Assembly: GCA_964019425.1 (NCBI GenBank)
Contig: OZ025819.1
Location: 947,840 to 1,011,839 of the forward strand
Length of the DNA stretch: 64,000 bases
Direction: 5' to 3'
DNA from: Flectonema sp. DT1601
Lineage: Eukaryota; Euglenozoa; Diplonemea; Diplonemida; Diplonemidae
The notes under the pieces are model-generated. The model worked only from the letters and a program-made list of their open reading frames with translations. It did not search any database and was not told the origin of the DNA. Made by a program: the position numbers and the translations under genes. Below, piece by piece: positions 33,498 through 44,769 of the stretch (position 1 is its first letter; every line of letters starts with the position of its first letter).

Positions 33498-33639
33498 ATG
33501 CGCCCCAAGTGGAAGAAGAAGAGATTGAAAAGGTTTGTATTATCACGTGAATGTGAAGCAAAGAGGAAATAAAAAACAAAAAAAACCAACAAACAGATTG
33601 AAGCGTCGTAGAAGGAAGATGAGACAACGCTCCAAATAG
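33498..33639 (+). CDS. RPL41: Ribosomal protein eL41 (RPL41), 2 exons
   Basis: Two tiny exons, 33498-33532 and 33597-33639, join across a 64-nt intron (donor GTTTGT, acceptor AACAG) to encode 25 residues: MRPKWKKKRLKR then LKRRRRKMRQRSK. This is the standard length and sequence pattern of eL41, the small basic helix at the interface of the 60S and 40S subunits. An upstream in-frame ATG at 33471 would add nine residues (MGSVPRPRG); the canonical start is preferred because eL41 begins MR-x-KW elsewhere. CCCAG lies immediately before GGGT-ATG at 33498 and another CAG ends at about 33458, so both starts have an acceptor-like site. Confidence 0.95.
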
Positions 33640-33771
33640 AGTGCAACTCCATCAACGAATCCAACAAACTGAAAGATAAGAACAACTTCGCAATATTTCT
33701 ACAGATTTAATTATTTTATTAAAAAAACTGAACAGTTTTTTTTGTAATTAAAAAGTGTTTCAATACAGTCG

Positions 33772-35094
33772 ATGGATTCAAATAAATTGAGGAAAAGTTT
33801 TATTAAATATGAACAATTACAATATTCACTTAATCAGTTAATCATAACAACAATGGGAACATCAGGACAAGCAACACCCTCTCTGGGTGAGAACTCTGAG
33901 CAACAACAGCAGCAACAGGTTGAAATTGAAGTGAAGAAAGAAGAGACTCCTCAGAGACCAAAGTTATGGGGAGTCGAAATCAGATTCTTAGTTCTTCCGC
34001 TAATGACTGTTCAGAATGCTGGTGCAGTTCTGTTAATGAGATCAGTCAGAAGTCTCGAAGAAGAAAGTAATTTCAGTTCACAAACTGCAGTAATTATGCA
34101 AGAGCTCATTAAAGGAATAACTTGTATTATTATCCTTTTGTATACTGAGGGTACCATTACATCTGCGTGGGGGAATCGTAATGAAGCTCTCAAAACCGTA
34201 TGTTTAGCATTTTCAACCTTTTAAATTTTATAAAATTTAAAAAAAAAAATAATAATAATTACAAAAACAGTCGGTACCAGCTATTCTTTATCTAATTCAG
34301 AATAATTTTCAATACATCGCCGCGGGTATCCTTGACGTTGTTGCTTACACCATCTGTGGACAAACGAAAATCTTGTGGACGGGAGTCCTGAGTGTTGTAT
34401 GTGTTCTTTTAAATATTTCAAAGAGTAAGCAGCCTTCGAAATGAAAAACAAACCAACACAACTAACACAGATAATCTTATCAAGAACTCTCTCCCTGAAC
34501 AGATGGTCTGCGCTACTAATTCTCTGCGGTGGTGTAATTTTAGTTAATTTGGGAGGAAAAGAAAACGCTGAAAGACAAGCCATTGAAATATCGAGTGCTC
34601 AGAGAATGGTTGGCGTGTTTTTTATGGTCACGGCAGCTGCATGTTCATCACTGGCGGGAGTGTACTTTGAAAAGATTCTGAAGGAATGTAAAGTCAGCTT
34701 GTGGACTAGAAACTTACAACTTGCAGTCTACTCCGTATTAACAGGTGTTGTTGGTCTTTACTACTCTACTAAAGATAGAGAACAAATCCTGACTGATGGA
34801 TTCTTTTACGGTTACACAAAGCTAACGTGGACTTGTATCTTAATGAACGCCTTTGGAGGTCTTCTCGTAGGCTGCGTCATCAAATACGCTGATGCCGTTC
34901 TGAAGGATGTTTCGATTGGTGCCTCTCTTTGCTTGTCTACTTTGGGTTCAGTCTTCTTATTCGGCTACCAGTTACAATTCTTAGTTGTCGTCGGTGCTTT
35001 GTTTGTTCTTTACGCTGTTTTCGTCTACAGCGGTACAGCTCCTAGTCCTTGTGACTGCGTGCAAACAGAATCCACTGAACAACCAAAGAAGTGA
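33772..35094 (+). CDS. SLC35A-type nucleotide-sugar transporter, 3 exons
   Basis: Exons are 33772-34197, 34271-34396 and 34471-35094; introns are 73 and 74 nt with GTATGT donors and AAACAG/ACACAG acceptors. All junctions are phase 0, giving 391 residues. The N-terminal 60 residues are Gln-rich and cytosolic. About ten membrane helices follow. Family motifs are SVPAILYLIQNNFQYIAAGILD in exon 2 and the TKILWTGVLS region, then LSRTLSLNRWSALLILCGGV, and GVYFEKILK. The LYLIQNNFQY pattern is typical of the Golgi/ER UDP-galactose, UDP-GlcNAc and CMP-sialic acid transporter group. The 'V-x-Y-Q-x-K-I-L' of most members reads VAYTICGQTKILW, so the substrate is uncertain. ATG 33772 lies 3 nt after AATACAG; a second ATG at 33853 is possible. 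Confidence 0.93.
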
Positions 35095-36045
35095 TTTTTC
35101 CAACGAGGAAAGTAGATATTCGAAGGTGCATTTCCCCCCCCCTTTTTCTGTCACCCGATCGCAAGGACAGAGAAAGCGTCAATAAACAAGTAAATAGTTT
35201 ACTGTTTTTTTTAAAAGAAAAAGAGGTTAGCAAATATGACGTCCGTTGGAAGTTTAGACAAGCTGCTTTTTGTGTTTTAAGCAGAAAGTGGTTAGCGTAT
35301 CTGATGTATGCGGCACTTAAGCATTGGAAACAAAAATCCAGCTAGTCAGCCAAGACCGAAAAAAAAAAGCGAAAAACAAAAAAAAGGAATGGAATATACT
35401 TTTGAGATATTTATATCATTTTCTGTTGAGTTAATTCTTTGTGAGCGTGAGTTGAGATGAAAAAGAAAGAATAAAAAAAAAAAATGTAAGGGACTGGAAT
35501 TCAACAATTTTGCTGTAGTGAGACATTTTCATTAAGTTTCTTGTCCCTTTTCAAAAATAAGCATCAGTTTATAACCTTTTCCGTGCTGCCTGTTGAAATC
35601 CATTAATTTACAATGGGTAAATAGAATTCTTTTTTTTCTTGTTAGTTGTTTTTTGGGTGTAAGTGTCATCATCGTTAGGTAGCAAAAAAAAAAAAAAAAA
35701 TTGCCCGCAACTCGTTGTGCAAAGCAGTTTTTTTTTAATTTTTTATTTTATACACACTCCCCTGATTTTGTTTTTTCTTCATTTTCCATTTTTATAAGAA
35801 TGTGAAATTATGGTTTTTTTTTTCTTTTCTCCCTTTTTTTTTCTCTTAATTACTACTAGTATTGTAAGAACGAAAAAGGAATGTCAGCAGCACGTAAACC
35901 TCCTTTAGCTTTATATCAGTTTGAGTCGGTTCACGGGTTTCGTGCACAAACAAAAACTTGCACATACGAAGTCGGAGAAGAAATTATTCAGATTAGTTTA
36001 GTATTACTGTCTGCGATCAACAAAATACTAAGGCTTTATCTGAAT

Positions 36046-36079
<34 letters not shown>

Positions 36080-36401
36080 TTGTGTTATTCGCAGCAATGC
36101 CGTTTTCTTTCATCCAAATTGACAGCCAACTTTTGATGAATGAAATCAAATTGTTTCCTTCAATCTCGTTAAGCAAAAAAAATAAGCAAAACACTGATTC
36201 AAGTGTGTCGCTGGAATACTGCAAGTTGAAAATAATTTCTTTTTGCGTGACGTTGTTTTGATGCTTTGCACATACAAAAAACGGACAGTTTACTTCCTTT
36301 GCGCTTGAAGCCTAAAAAGCTAGTTATCGGGTTCTGCGAGAGAGTAATTTATTTTTCACATTTTTCAGTTTAAATTTTAAACAACACAAAATTACTTAGA
36401 A
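35095..36401 (+). other. Intergenic, A/T-run rich
   Basis: A-run near 35685-35700 and a T-run near 36048-36077. A 126-residue frame at 35881-36261 is broken up by a long Phe run from the T tract and is not protein-like. ACATTTTTCAG ends at 36368. Confidence 0.5.
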
Positions 36402-37109
36402 ATGTCTACCATCGAAGTTGTTGGGTCCTTCCTCGACAGTCTCTGTGAGAGTAATGAACAGCAATGTTATGCCGATACTGATCCGACTGTCTTTGATGCT
36501 GAACAATCTCCTGAGATAACACCATCGGGGTATTTAAATTTATTACAAAAAGGATTCAAGTGCTCACACGAGTGTTCTGTGATGGCGGTGATATATCTGC
36601 AGAGCAGCGGTATTATTGTTTGTCAACGAAACGTGCACAGATTGTTGTTAGGGTGTTTACTGTTGGCAGCTAAGGTGAGAGAAGACTTTTATTACAGCAA
36701 TCTTTACTACGCTCACACTGGTGGTGTTGAGTTGTCTGAAATCACTCGAATTGAGGGATCTTTGTTAACACTTTTAGATTGGGATCTTGGAGTCGATCGG
36801 GAACTCTACGATATGAAGTTACTACAGCTGACCAGCTCACAGAGTCGCTCACCAAGCATTGCCAGTTCGAGTTACTTCTCTGCTTGCTCAGACTTTTCGT
36901 TATCAGTTACAAGTACTCCAATGGACTTTGAGTCTCCTCCTTGTACTCCTTCAAGTTCGTGTGTTGACTTTGATTTAATGGGTGAATACTACTCTCCTCC
37001 ATTTGAACCAATTGATACTTTACAAGACTCGCCTCGCCGTCGAAAAAGTTCTCTTTCGGTGACAGTTGCTAACTACATTTTGAAATGTTTTTGTGTCGGT
37101 GGACGATAA
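36402..37109 (+). CDS. PHO80-like cyclin
   Basis: The protein has 235 residues and no introns. Residues 40-140 match the PHO80/P-type cyclin box: ITPSGYLNLLQKGFKCS, VMAVIYLQSSGI, NVHRLLLGCLLLAAKVREDFYY, NLYYAHTGGVELSEITRIEGSLLTLLDWDLGV. The Y-x-N-x-Y-Y-A-x-x-G-G-V segment is diagnostic. The C-terminal 95 residues are Ser/Pro-rich with several SP sites (SPSIASSS, CTPSSS, DSPRRRK) and likely regulate it by phosphorylation. Such cyclins partner PHO85/CDK5-like kinases in nutrient and cell-cycle control in fungi, and several are essential in trypanosomes. TTTTTCAG lies 33 nt upstream of the ATG. Confidence 0.92.
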   Translation: MSTIEVVGSFLDSLCESNEQQCYADTDPTVFDAEQSPEITPSGYLNLLQKGFKCSHECSVMAVIYLQSSGIIVCQRNVHRLLLGCLLLAAKVREDFYYSNLYYAHTGGVELSEITRIEGSLLTLLDWDLGVDRELYDMKLLQLTSSQSRSPSIASSSYFSACSDFSLSVTSTPMDFESPPCTPSSSCVDFDLMGEYYSPPFEPIDTLQDSPRRRKSSLSVTVANYILKCFCVGGR

Positions 37110-38803
37110 GTCGAAGTGTCAATCATTCCCCGACGCATAGGTGCTGAAATTGTTCCTTCTTTACAATATATTGATTCTTGGACTGACAAGAAGTTTTCAA
37201 TTGTTTGTTTAGTTTTCTGCAGAACAATCCTTCCCACGGATGACTCTTGAGTCGTTGAGGATTGCAGTTAATCAGGAACAGCACGTTGTTGGGGTAAAGA
37301 CGAACATTTGGTAGAAAGAATAGGTAATGGAAATTAGAAAGAAAATAAAAAAAAAAGATAAAAAAAAGAAGAAATCAGAGTTAGCTTGAAGAGGTTAATG
37401 CTGTGCTCTCCGCTGTGAAGTCAGATTATGGAGAAGCCTGCTACCCTTGTTAGTTAGTTGTGAAGCAATCTTTCGTAATACCTCTCTTCAGTCGAAACCT
37501 TCGGGTTCGGCATTTCAGTTATTTTTATCATTCTGTTCTTGTTTTAGTTCAAAAAGATAATGAGCGTTAACCTTATGTGGCCTCGACCACTGTGGTAATA
37601 CTCCCCCTTTTGTTTTTTTTAATTTTTTTATATTAAGCAGACAGCTACTTGTGAAGCATAAAGCTAAAAGAGGACGACACACTTCCTAATAAACAACTTA
37701 ACGGATTGTTGATGTGCACAACAAAAAGTTTTTCTGATTTTATTCTTTTCGGATAGTGTTCCTGCCTAGTTTTTTTTTTTTCTTTTTTTACCTTTCTTAT
37801 CCGGTAACTAATGAAACTTTGGTTACGGGGATTTGTCAAAAAAATTCAGCTTAGCGGTGCTGTGCACCCGACCAATCATCTCTCCCGCCCGATTACTGTT
37901 AACGTTTGTTTTCCATTTTTATTTCTCAGTTGTGAGCTGATATCGGAAAGTAATCAATCGGTTTAGTCGTTGTTCCCTAACTTTACGTCCTAATTGAATA
38001 GCCATTTTGAAGTGAAATATAACAACTTGTGTTCTTCAGCACCCTTCTTCCCATGCTGTAAAATGAGTGTCTTAGTTTCTCTTGTTTTCGATTTAAGTTC
38101 TGGTGTCTGAGTTGAAAATTGTTGTCGACCTATTTAACGAAATTAATAAGAAGTTCAGTTGATTGATTCTCTGCTTACTTTCCCTCTTTCATTTCGTAAG
38201 GATAATGTTTCTGATAGAATCAGATTTGTTAAGTGCATCCTACGGATTGATAAAGGAGGTGACGATAGTGTACGCTTTCGGATACCACCACCACACCCGT
38301 CTAATTCCCTGATTTTATCGCCAATTGCGACATCTCATTTCTCATAGTCCCTTATTGCTTTTTGTTATTTGTTTACAGAGAAGCCTTTGACAACGAAAGC
38401 AATCTATTAAGGTTTTCTTTTTTTTGTTGTTGAGGTGCTTATCTTACTGAACCATAGTGACTGGTAAGAAAAGTATAAGGTTATTCTCTTTTTTTGTTTT
38501 CTTTTTCTTTTTTTTTTTTTTGTATGTTTTTTTTTTTTTAAAAAAAATTCTTTTATTCCATTCTATCACTTCCCAAAGGGTATAAACTTTTTGAATACAT
38601 AAAAAGGTGCCGAGTAACTTACGTGGTGTGACGCCCGTATGTGAAATTTGATGTTAACTAATTAAATAAGTGTAGTAGTAGTTTAACTGAACCATGTCCC
38701 CACCTATCCTTTCCTCCCTGCTGTGATATTCCCACACGCAGTTAGGGACCGTTTTTGTTATTCGTACTACTCTATTGAAATATGGTAGCTGTTTGTTTTT
38801 TCT

Positions 38804-38836
<33 letters not shown>

Positions 38837-39098
38837 TTTTTTTCCGGATTTGTTGTTGAGGATAATTGTAACCTTTGCTTCAACCAACTTGATGGAGCTG
38901 TTACGCATTCACGAAAACGTCTTTCAGCCTCACTAGTCAATCATCCTTCCCATTTTATCATTTCGTAATATAACAACCAATGTTTCGAGAAAAGAAAAGA
39001 AAAGAAAAGAAAAGAAAAAAAAAGAAAGATTTTGTATTCACTACTTGCAAATTTGCGTCGTCGGTTGCACTCATGTCACATGAATGACACAAATTATT

Positions 39099-39138
<40 letters not shown>

Positions 39139-41110
39139 TATAACATTTCATCGCAAAGATAAAAATCAATAATTAATCAAAGTTGCAATACTTTCTAACT
39201 ATTTACTTTTTCGCAGTCTCTTTCTGCTGGGAATTGCTGCTATCTCCACTTGCTCGTGGGTATACCTTTTCTCCCATATTTCCCATATTTGAGTAACATT
39301 GTACGAACGAACTTACGGAGCCAGAGAAAAGCTACATTTCATTTCTTCTTCTTCTTCCTTTTTTTTCTTTTTTTCTTTTTGTAAGGTATACATGTGGTAT
39401 ACATTGTCTTGCTTTCTATTACGCTAACACCTCATCATCTTGTTGGTGTTGTTTATTTTTATGACAATTGGTGTTGTGTGTAATCCAAGAGTTGCAGGCA
39501 CCCACTGTCCTGTTGTATTTTTTGTTCTGTTTACTACCGGTATCAGCTTACCCGGATGCAATAAAAATTTATTTTGATATTTCCTCCCGTGGCTGTATTA
39601 TTACGTATTATATGTTGCTTGCCACGGGGATCAGATTGGCGTAGTGACAGTGCATAGCACGCCTTCTTTGGAACAGTTTTCCTTTTTAATTTATTTTGTC
39701 AGAAACTAGGTCTGAACCAAGCAGCCACAACCATTGTAAAAGGTGCAAGTTATAGATCTTCCTTTTGAGGGATAGTTAAGCGGTTCAAACTTGATACAAG
39801 CTTTGTTCCGCTCTGTTCGTTGAGTGTGTTGTAGGTACTTGGCATTGACTTTATATTTTTGCATTCTTTTTTTTTTTCTTCTCGATATCACTTCCCCAGT
39901 TTATGTTTAAAAAGCATAGTCTACTTGAAATCGCCAAGTTCTTGAGCTACATCTGCATAGAGCTCATGAATCGAATCGAACGCTGATAAGAATAAATTTG
40001 AAAACCGCCTTTTTTTTTTTTTTTTTGGGAACTAGTGATGCACCTCTTGTGCCTCCAACACCAATTTCATTTTGAATTGAAATAAATGTGAACAGACAAA
40101 CGTACCATTCATTAACCACAGTGAACAGTGGGAACAGAAACCGAACTGCTGGGCAATTGAGCAAATGAATTTTCATAACTTTGCGTAAGTCGTTCTCTCT
40201 CCTCATCTCTTCCACCCAATGTCTTTCACAATGTATTTATCATTAGCAAACATTAGCGTAGGAACGAAGCTTTACTTAGAATATCAGAGTCTTTTCGTAG
40301 AAAGAAATAAGCAAGCCTGGGAAAAGAAAATTGGCTTTGGCATATTATGTGGAAGAGTTTATTGATATTTAGGCGTGAAGAAGTTGCTAGTGCTGCGGGG
40401 CAGTATTGTTTACGTTTGGCACTTCACGTCGTGAAAATGAACTAGGAACGGAACTGGAATGAATTTGAACACGCAAATGAAAATTTACGTGAACCAACCA
40501 ACCAACAGGTGAATAACTGTGAACTTCATTAAAACATTTACACCAAGGAATCGAACCAACTTTGTGAACAACTACATCGTGTCAACATTATGTGTTTATC
40601 AGGAGAATCGGAGCGAGACCTCCGTGTACTTGCACTGCAAACGTAACTCGCAATTAACACTACACTAGTTCTTCATCCTTCTGAGTAACTCAAGTACTCG
40701 GCAGTCGAGATACACATTATGTGATACTTGTGTGTCATCATCAGGAAACCTGGAGACCAGTAAGCCGTGATTATTGGAACTTAATCATAAATAAATAAAT
40801 AATTTTTAAACGAACGTGAACTGTTGATGATTATTTTTCTTTTTTATTTATAAGAACGGAACTTGTGAAACAATATTTCTTCGAAATACTCCCTCGAGGA
40901 GCGAAGTAAGGAATCTCTCTCCGACTTGTTCAACTAATAAAAGCCAATCTTTTAGAACGTGAGTATTAATACTTGTAATGTTTTCTTACACCGCCTTCTT
41001 CTTACACTTTTTCAATATAGCTCTTTTCTTTTCACTTAGTTGTTTTATTTAAGAAAGCAAAACTGTAGAGAGACACTGTTACAAACATCTCACAGGAACT
41101 CTCTCAGTCG
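37110..41110 (+). other. Gene-free 4-kb stretch
   Basis: No supported ORF. Long T-runs near 38807-38835 and 39102-39135, a (GAAAA) tract near 38988-39020, and a sequence at about 40699-40742 that resembles 15410-15454. A single B-box-like GGTTCGATTCC lies on the minus strand at 40549-40559 without an A box. This stretch may be UTR or spacer. Confidence 0.55.
38988..39020. repeat. GAAAA microsatellite
   Basis: About six units of the pentamer GAAAA followed by an A-rich end. Confidence 0.8.
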
Positions 41111-41522
41111 GGTGAGTAGTTTTGCATTTTTTAACAGTCTTGGGGGCTAATGTCACAGGTCTTCAACTAAGTTCGGTTTCTTTTTCGCATTTTTGGGTTC
41201 TCGCCTACTTGCTCTTTGAGAAGTTAGTAGGATTTGAACTTGAAATGTATTTAGTTGATGCAAGTACGAGAGTAGGTGGTACTTGGCATTTTAACCACAA
41301 ACTGAAAAGCTTCTCCTACTCACGAATCCTCCTTTCTGCACAAGAAACCCACTCCTGAAGGTTCTGGTTACATGAACCTTTGAATCATACCTCCTTGAAT
41401 AACAATTTGAACTATGCACCAGGATTTTATGTCTTTCCTTTCCCAGGCAAATGCGCATGTCTTCGACTCTAAAATATGATGTTTTAGCTGTCTTGTTTTT
41501 ATTAATCAAGCAATCCTTTCAG
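41111..41522 (+). other. Possible 5' UTR intron before the MIB/HERC2 gene
   Basis: A donor-like GTGAGT occurs at about 41112 after CAGTCGG, and TCCTTTCAG ends at 41522, 8 nt before the ATG. If it is a cis-intron, at 410 nt it would be far longer than the nine coding introns (64-76 nt), so use of the acceptor by trans-splicing is equally possible. Confidence 0.35.
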
Positions 41523-41530
41523 AATACACA

Positions 41531-42979
41531 ATGATGCCCCGCAGCCCTCAGAAGACAACCATGAAGGCTGCGCCGCGGGGAACTAGATCCCCGTCACCCA
41601 CGAGAACCCCGGGAGCTTTGTCGTTGAGTGGGTCTTCAGCACATAAGTTGCCACCGCATAGTCTACATGGAGTGCCCAGCCCTGAGAATAGATTCTCGGG
41701 GTTTGCCAAGTCCCCGACGAGAAATTTTACCAAGTCCCCGACGAGAAATTTTACCAAGTCGCCGACAAGAAACTTTGCCAAGTCGCCAACAAAAAGCTTT
41801 CCCAGATCACCTCAGAGAAGTTATATTAAATCCCCTACCAGGTTGTCTGCTGTAAAACAGCAAAAAGACACAACTCCTGTTGATAGGCTCCCAATTGGAT
41901 CAGCAGTTGAAAGAAACCCTGCATTTTGGAAGTATGGCGATCAAGATGGAGGAGAAGGTTCTATCGGAATTGTGACTGCTGACGATCCAACAAACGGTTA
42001 TGTTTGTGTGCTCTGGTCAGGGAATGTAACTCGGAATTACTACAAGTACGGACTGCAAGCGGAATACGATGTCATGCGTTCAACACGCTATGATATAATG
42101 GGATATCTATATTTTAACACACCGGTTTCATCATTTACTGACCCTGGAGCGCTGGGTGACTGCATTCGCTGTGACATTAGTGAATACTTTAGTATACCTT
42201 TGGCCATGACAACAATAAGCTTCCTTTCTACTCATGAGCATAACATTGTGGGTGTTAAATTCGTTCTGAAGAGAGATTCCGATAAACATGACCTGCAAGG
42301 GCTGTCTGATTTTGTACCAGCAAAGACACTGCTGTTGGATAGATCACTGCAGATTAACTTGGATAAATCTTATATTAAAAATGGATCTGAAGTCTATTCT
42401 AACAATGCCACACCTGCGCCTGTACCGACGCCTGTCCCTGCGCCTGCACCTGCACCTGCACCTGTCGCTCCAGCGCCTGTTGCAAAACCGCGATTTTCAG
42501 TACCTGCAAATAGGCAAATAAACAATTTTAGCAACAATCAAGTTGCTTGTATGCCAACTCCTCTGAAAGTGGAACCAACGGTACCGACTGACCTGGTAGA
42601 ACTTGCTCCAATGGTGACTAGAATAGATGTTATAAGTCGTGTATCCCCCAGCCCCCGCTTGTACCAGCTAACACTTAGAGGTGACATAAGCCAAATGCCT
42701 GTTGCTGCGATCAAAAAATCACTCGAAGCGCATACAGGTGTTCCGTCTTCTGCACAAGTACTTGAAAAAGAAGGATATGTTTTGTATGACAATGCAACAG
42801 GAAGCGCTGCTGGATTAAAAAGCGGGTCAGTTTTGACACTCAGGCTGGGAAATGAAGGATCAACGCCCACTAAGTCATATTATGTTTCAGAGGCTGCTCA
42901 AGTTTATACGAACCCCAATTCCCCAACCACCTGGACAGTTAATGGGGAAAGAAGATCTGTTTCCCCTCCAAGACGTTGA
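41531..42979 (+). CDS. SPTR-repeat protein with MIB/HERC2 and Ubl-like domains
   Basis: The protein has 482 residues and no introns. Residues 1-105 are basic and carry SPT[RK] motifs; the core is four tandem 8-residue units, KSPTRNFT, KSPTRNFT, KSPTRNFA and KSPTKSFP, ideal for proline-directed kinases and microtubule binding. Residues 119-185 match the MIB/HERC2 domain (IGSAVERNP, WKYGDQDGGEGSIGIV, GYVCVLWSG, YYKYGLQAEYDV), which elsewhere binds degrons in ubiquitin ligases. No RING or HECT follows. A Pro/Ala repeat (PAPVPTPVPAPAPA) links to residues 375-440, which resemble a ubiquitin-like fold (LYQLTLRGDI, AAIKKSLEAHTGV, GSVLTLRLG). It is probably an adaptor at the cytoskeleton; the combination is unfamiliar to me. 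Confidence 0.85.
   Translation: MMPRSPQKTTMKAAPRGTRSPSPTRTPGALSLSGSSAHKLPPHSLHGVPSPENRFSGFAKSPTRNFTKSPTRNFTKSPTRNFAKSPTKSFPRSPQRSYIKSPTRLSAVKQQKDTTPVDRLPIGSAVERNPAFWKYGDQDGGEGSIGIVTADDPTNGYVCVLWSGNVTRNYYKYGLQAEYDVMRSTRYDIMGYLYFNTPVSSFTDPGALGDCIRCDISEYFSIPLAMTTISFLSTHEHNIVGVKFVLKRDSDKHDLQGLSDFVPAKTLLLDRSLQINLDKSYIKNGSEVYSNNATPAPVPTPVPAPAPAPAPVAPAPVAKPRFSVPANRQINNFSNNQVACMPTPLKVEPTVPTDLVELAPMVTRIDVISRVSPSPRLYQLTLRGDISQMPVAAIKKSLEAHTGVPSSAQVLEKEGYVLYDNATGSAAGLKSGSVLTLRLGNEGSTPTKSYYVSEAAQVYTNPNSPTTWTVNGERRSVSPPRR
41707..41802 (+). repeat. 24-bp coding tandem repeat (SPTR units)
   Basis: Four copies of a 24-bp unit starting CCAAGTCCCCGACGAG; the first two are identical and the later ones diverge at a few bases. 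Encodes the KSPTRNFx octapeptide. Confidence 0.85.
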
Positions 42980-44769
42980 GTTTTGTATTGTAATTGTAAT
43001 GATGAACTAATTTTTTTCTTTGCTGAAGTATTTCGAACAAGATTGTGATTGTATGTACTTTTCACTTGTTTGTTAATGCATATGACTCATTTTTTTTCAA
43101 CCCAGTGAACAAATTGAAATTATGGCAACGGAAAGAAATATAAAATAAAAAATGCTGCATCGCTTGCCCTTGTTGCCCTATCTGTTGTTGCACTGCACTG
43201 ATAACTGTTTATTTATTCGAACTCTTCAGGAAGCAAAAACTGATTCACCTAAAAGAAAATACAAGATACGAAAAAATAAATGACACCTAAAGATGAATAA
43301 TAAACTAAACTATCATCAACAAGAAAGCAATCTCCAATGCAGGCTCTCCATATGAATTCGATTTAATTTTGATTTATTTAACAGTGTTTCAATTAACATG
43401 CGAAGTGATGTACCGTGATGTCAATAGGTGTGGACTTTTGCAAGATATCCGAAGCTTTTGAAATGCCAGTAGAAGAAGAACTTTGCTTCGAGTACAGGTA
43501 GAAAGAGGTTTCTTATTCTTTTTCATTCTTGTGATTTGTGTGTTGTGGTGCAGGGGATATAAATCTTTTTGAGATCGGCCTTCCCTTTCCACATTGCCAT
43601 GGAGCGTCTTCATCCATCATCTCCAATCGATACCGCTCTGTGCGACTGCGGTGAGCGGTGAGAAAGAAACAAAGAAGTAATGGTGCAAACCTGTTTGTTG
43701 TGTTTGTTTTTGGCTAAGGTCAACCGCAAAGTCGCACAGAGACATCGAAGAATCAGCATCATCATTCAATGTGGCAAGCTCTCCGTCCCTCATCTGCACT
43801 ATCTCGTCTGCAGACCGTGTAGGATACATATGTGCACGAGGGCAAAGTTCTGTATTGGTGCACGTTTGTGAAAGTCTTCGATCCTACGGGAAAGCTGCTA
43901 TCCAAATGTTGTATTAATGCAGCGCCACCCCCGCAGTGCACACACCAGACGTAGCGATCTTGCACTACCCGTCTTGAAACACGGACCCTCTTCTCTTCCC
44001 TGCAAGCACACTTGGTCATGAGGTGGATGACATGTGAAGTTGGAGAAATCTGCCTCATGACCCAAGTGACTCACGCTGCTACATCAACTAAGCCAGGCTT
44101 AGGCAGCGGTCCAGGTGGACAAGTGTGCTAGGGCGCTCGCAATTATATTTTACATTAAGATGGGTAGGGTTCTGCGCTGTTGTGTTGTGGCGGTTGAGAT
44201 GCTTGATCAGTTTATCAGGAACAACAAAAGACACAAAAACAGAACAACAGAATACAGAATATAACTACAGAATACTTGTTGAATGCAAAAAAAGAATCAG
44301 CAAACTTCACTTTCTTACTTCTCACTCACACTTTTACTTGTTTGTGTAACAATTCCCACAAAACAATCTGCAACATTTTTGTCACTGTGTCATGAGTTTT
44401 TTAATTTTATTATTTAGCTTTGACAATACAGAAATTCAACATACTGCAACTATAAATATCATGGTGTATAAAAAAGTCTCCAAATCGCCAAAAAATGGCC
44501 AAATCCACCATCTTTGTTATATCCAAAGTTTTTTTAGTACAATTATTCACAAAAAACACTTAGCAAAATTCGGTTCCAGAAAAAAAAAAATTTTTTTTTT
44601 TGGGCAAACTAGTGTTTACTACACAAATAGTTTCAGAACTAACCATTCATTACAAAATCCAAAATGGCTGGGGGACCCAAAAACTGTATATGGGATGCAT
44701 CAAGACCCGCACCAACTATTTGTGTAGGAAAGACCCTTTACCCTTTTTTTTTTGACCTTTTTTTTTAAA
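42980..44769 (+). other. Intergenic, transition to the mobile-element region
   Basis: No supported gene. Positions 43390-44120 are less AT-rich and look like old repetitive sequence, but I cannot name it. A 14-bp inverted repeat (CTACACAAATAGTT) lies at 44619-44632 and 44714-44727. An A-run then a T-run meet at about 44580-44601. Confidence 0.45.
44619..44727. repeat. Inverted repeat pair, 14 bp
   Basis: CTACACAAATAGTT at 44619-44632 is repeated in reverse complement at 44714-44727. It lies next to the pogo-like fossil and may be part of a transposon end. Confidence 0.5.

Noticed and set aside
35881-36261. 126-codon frame as a gene
   Set aside because: It passes through a T-run that gives 14 or more Phe in a row, has no recognisable domain and lacks an acceptor-like AG close by.
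40549-40559. tRNA or SINE from a lone B box
   Set aside because: GGTTCGATTCC on the minus strand has no A box or tRNA fold around it.
41707-41802. CRISPR-like array
   Set aside because: The 24-bp units are contiguous coding repeats without spacers, in a eukaryotic gene.
43762-44058. 98-codon minus-strand frame with CVHCGGG
   Set aside because: No family recognised and no repeat or promoter support; may be old transposon sequence, left unassigned.
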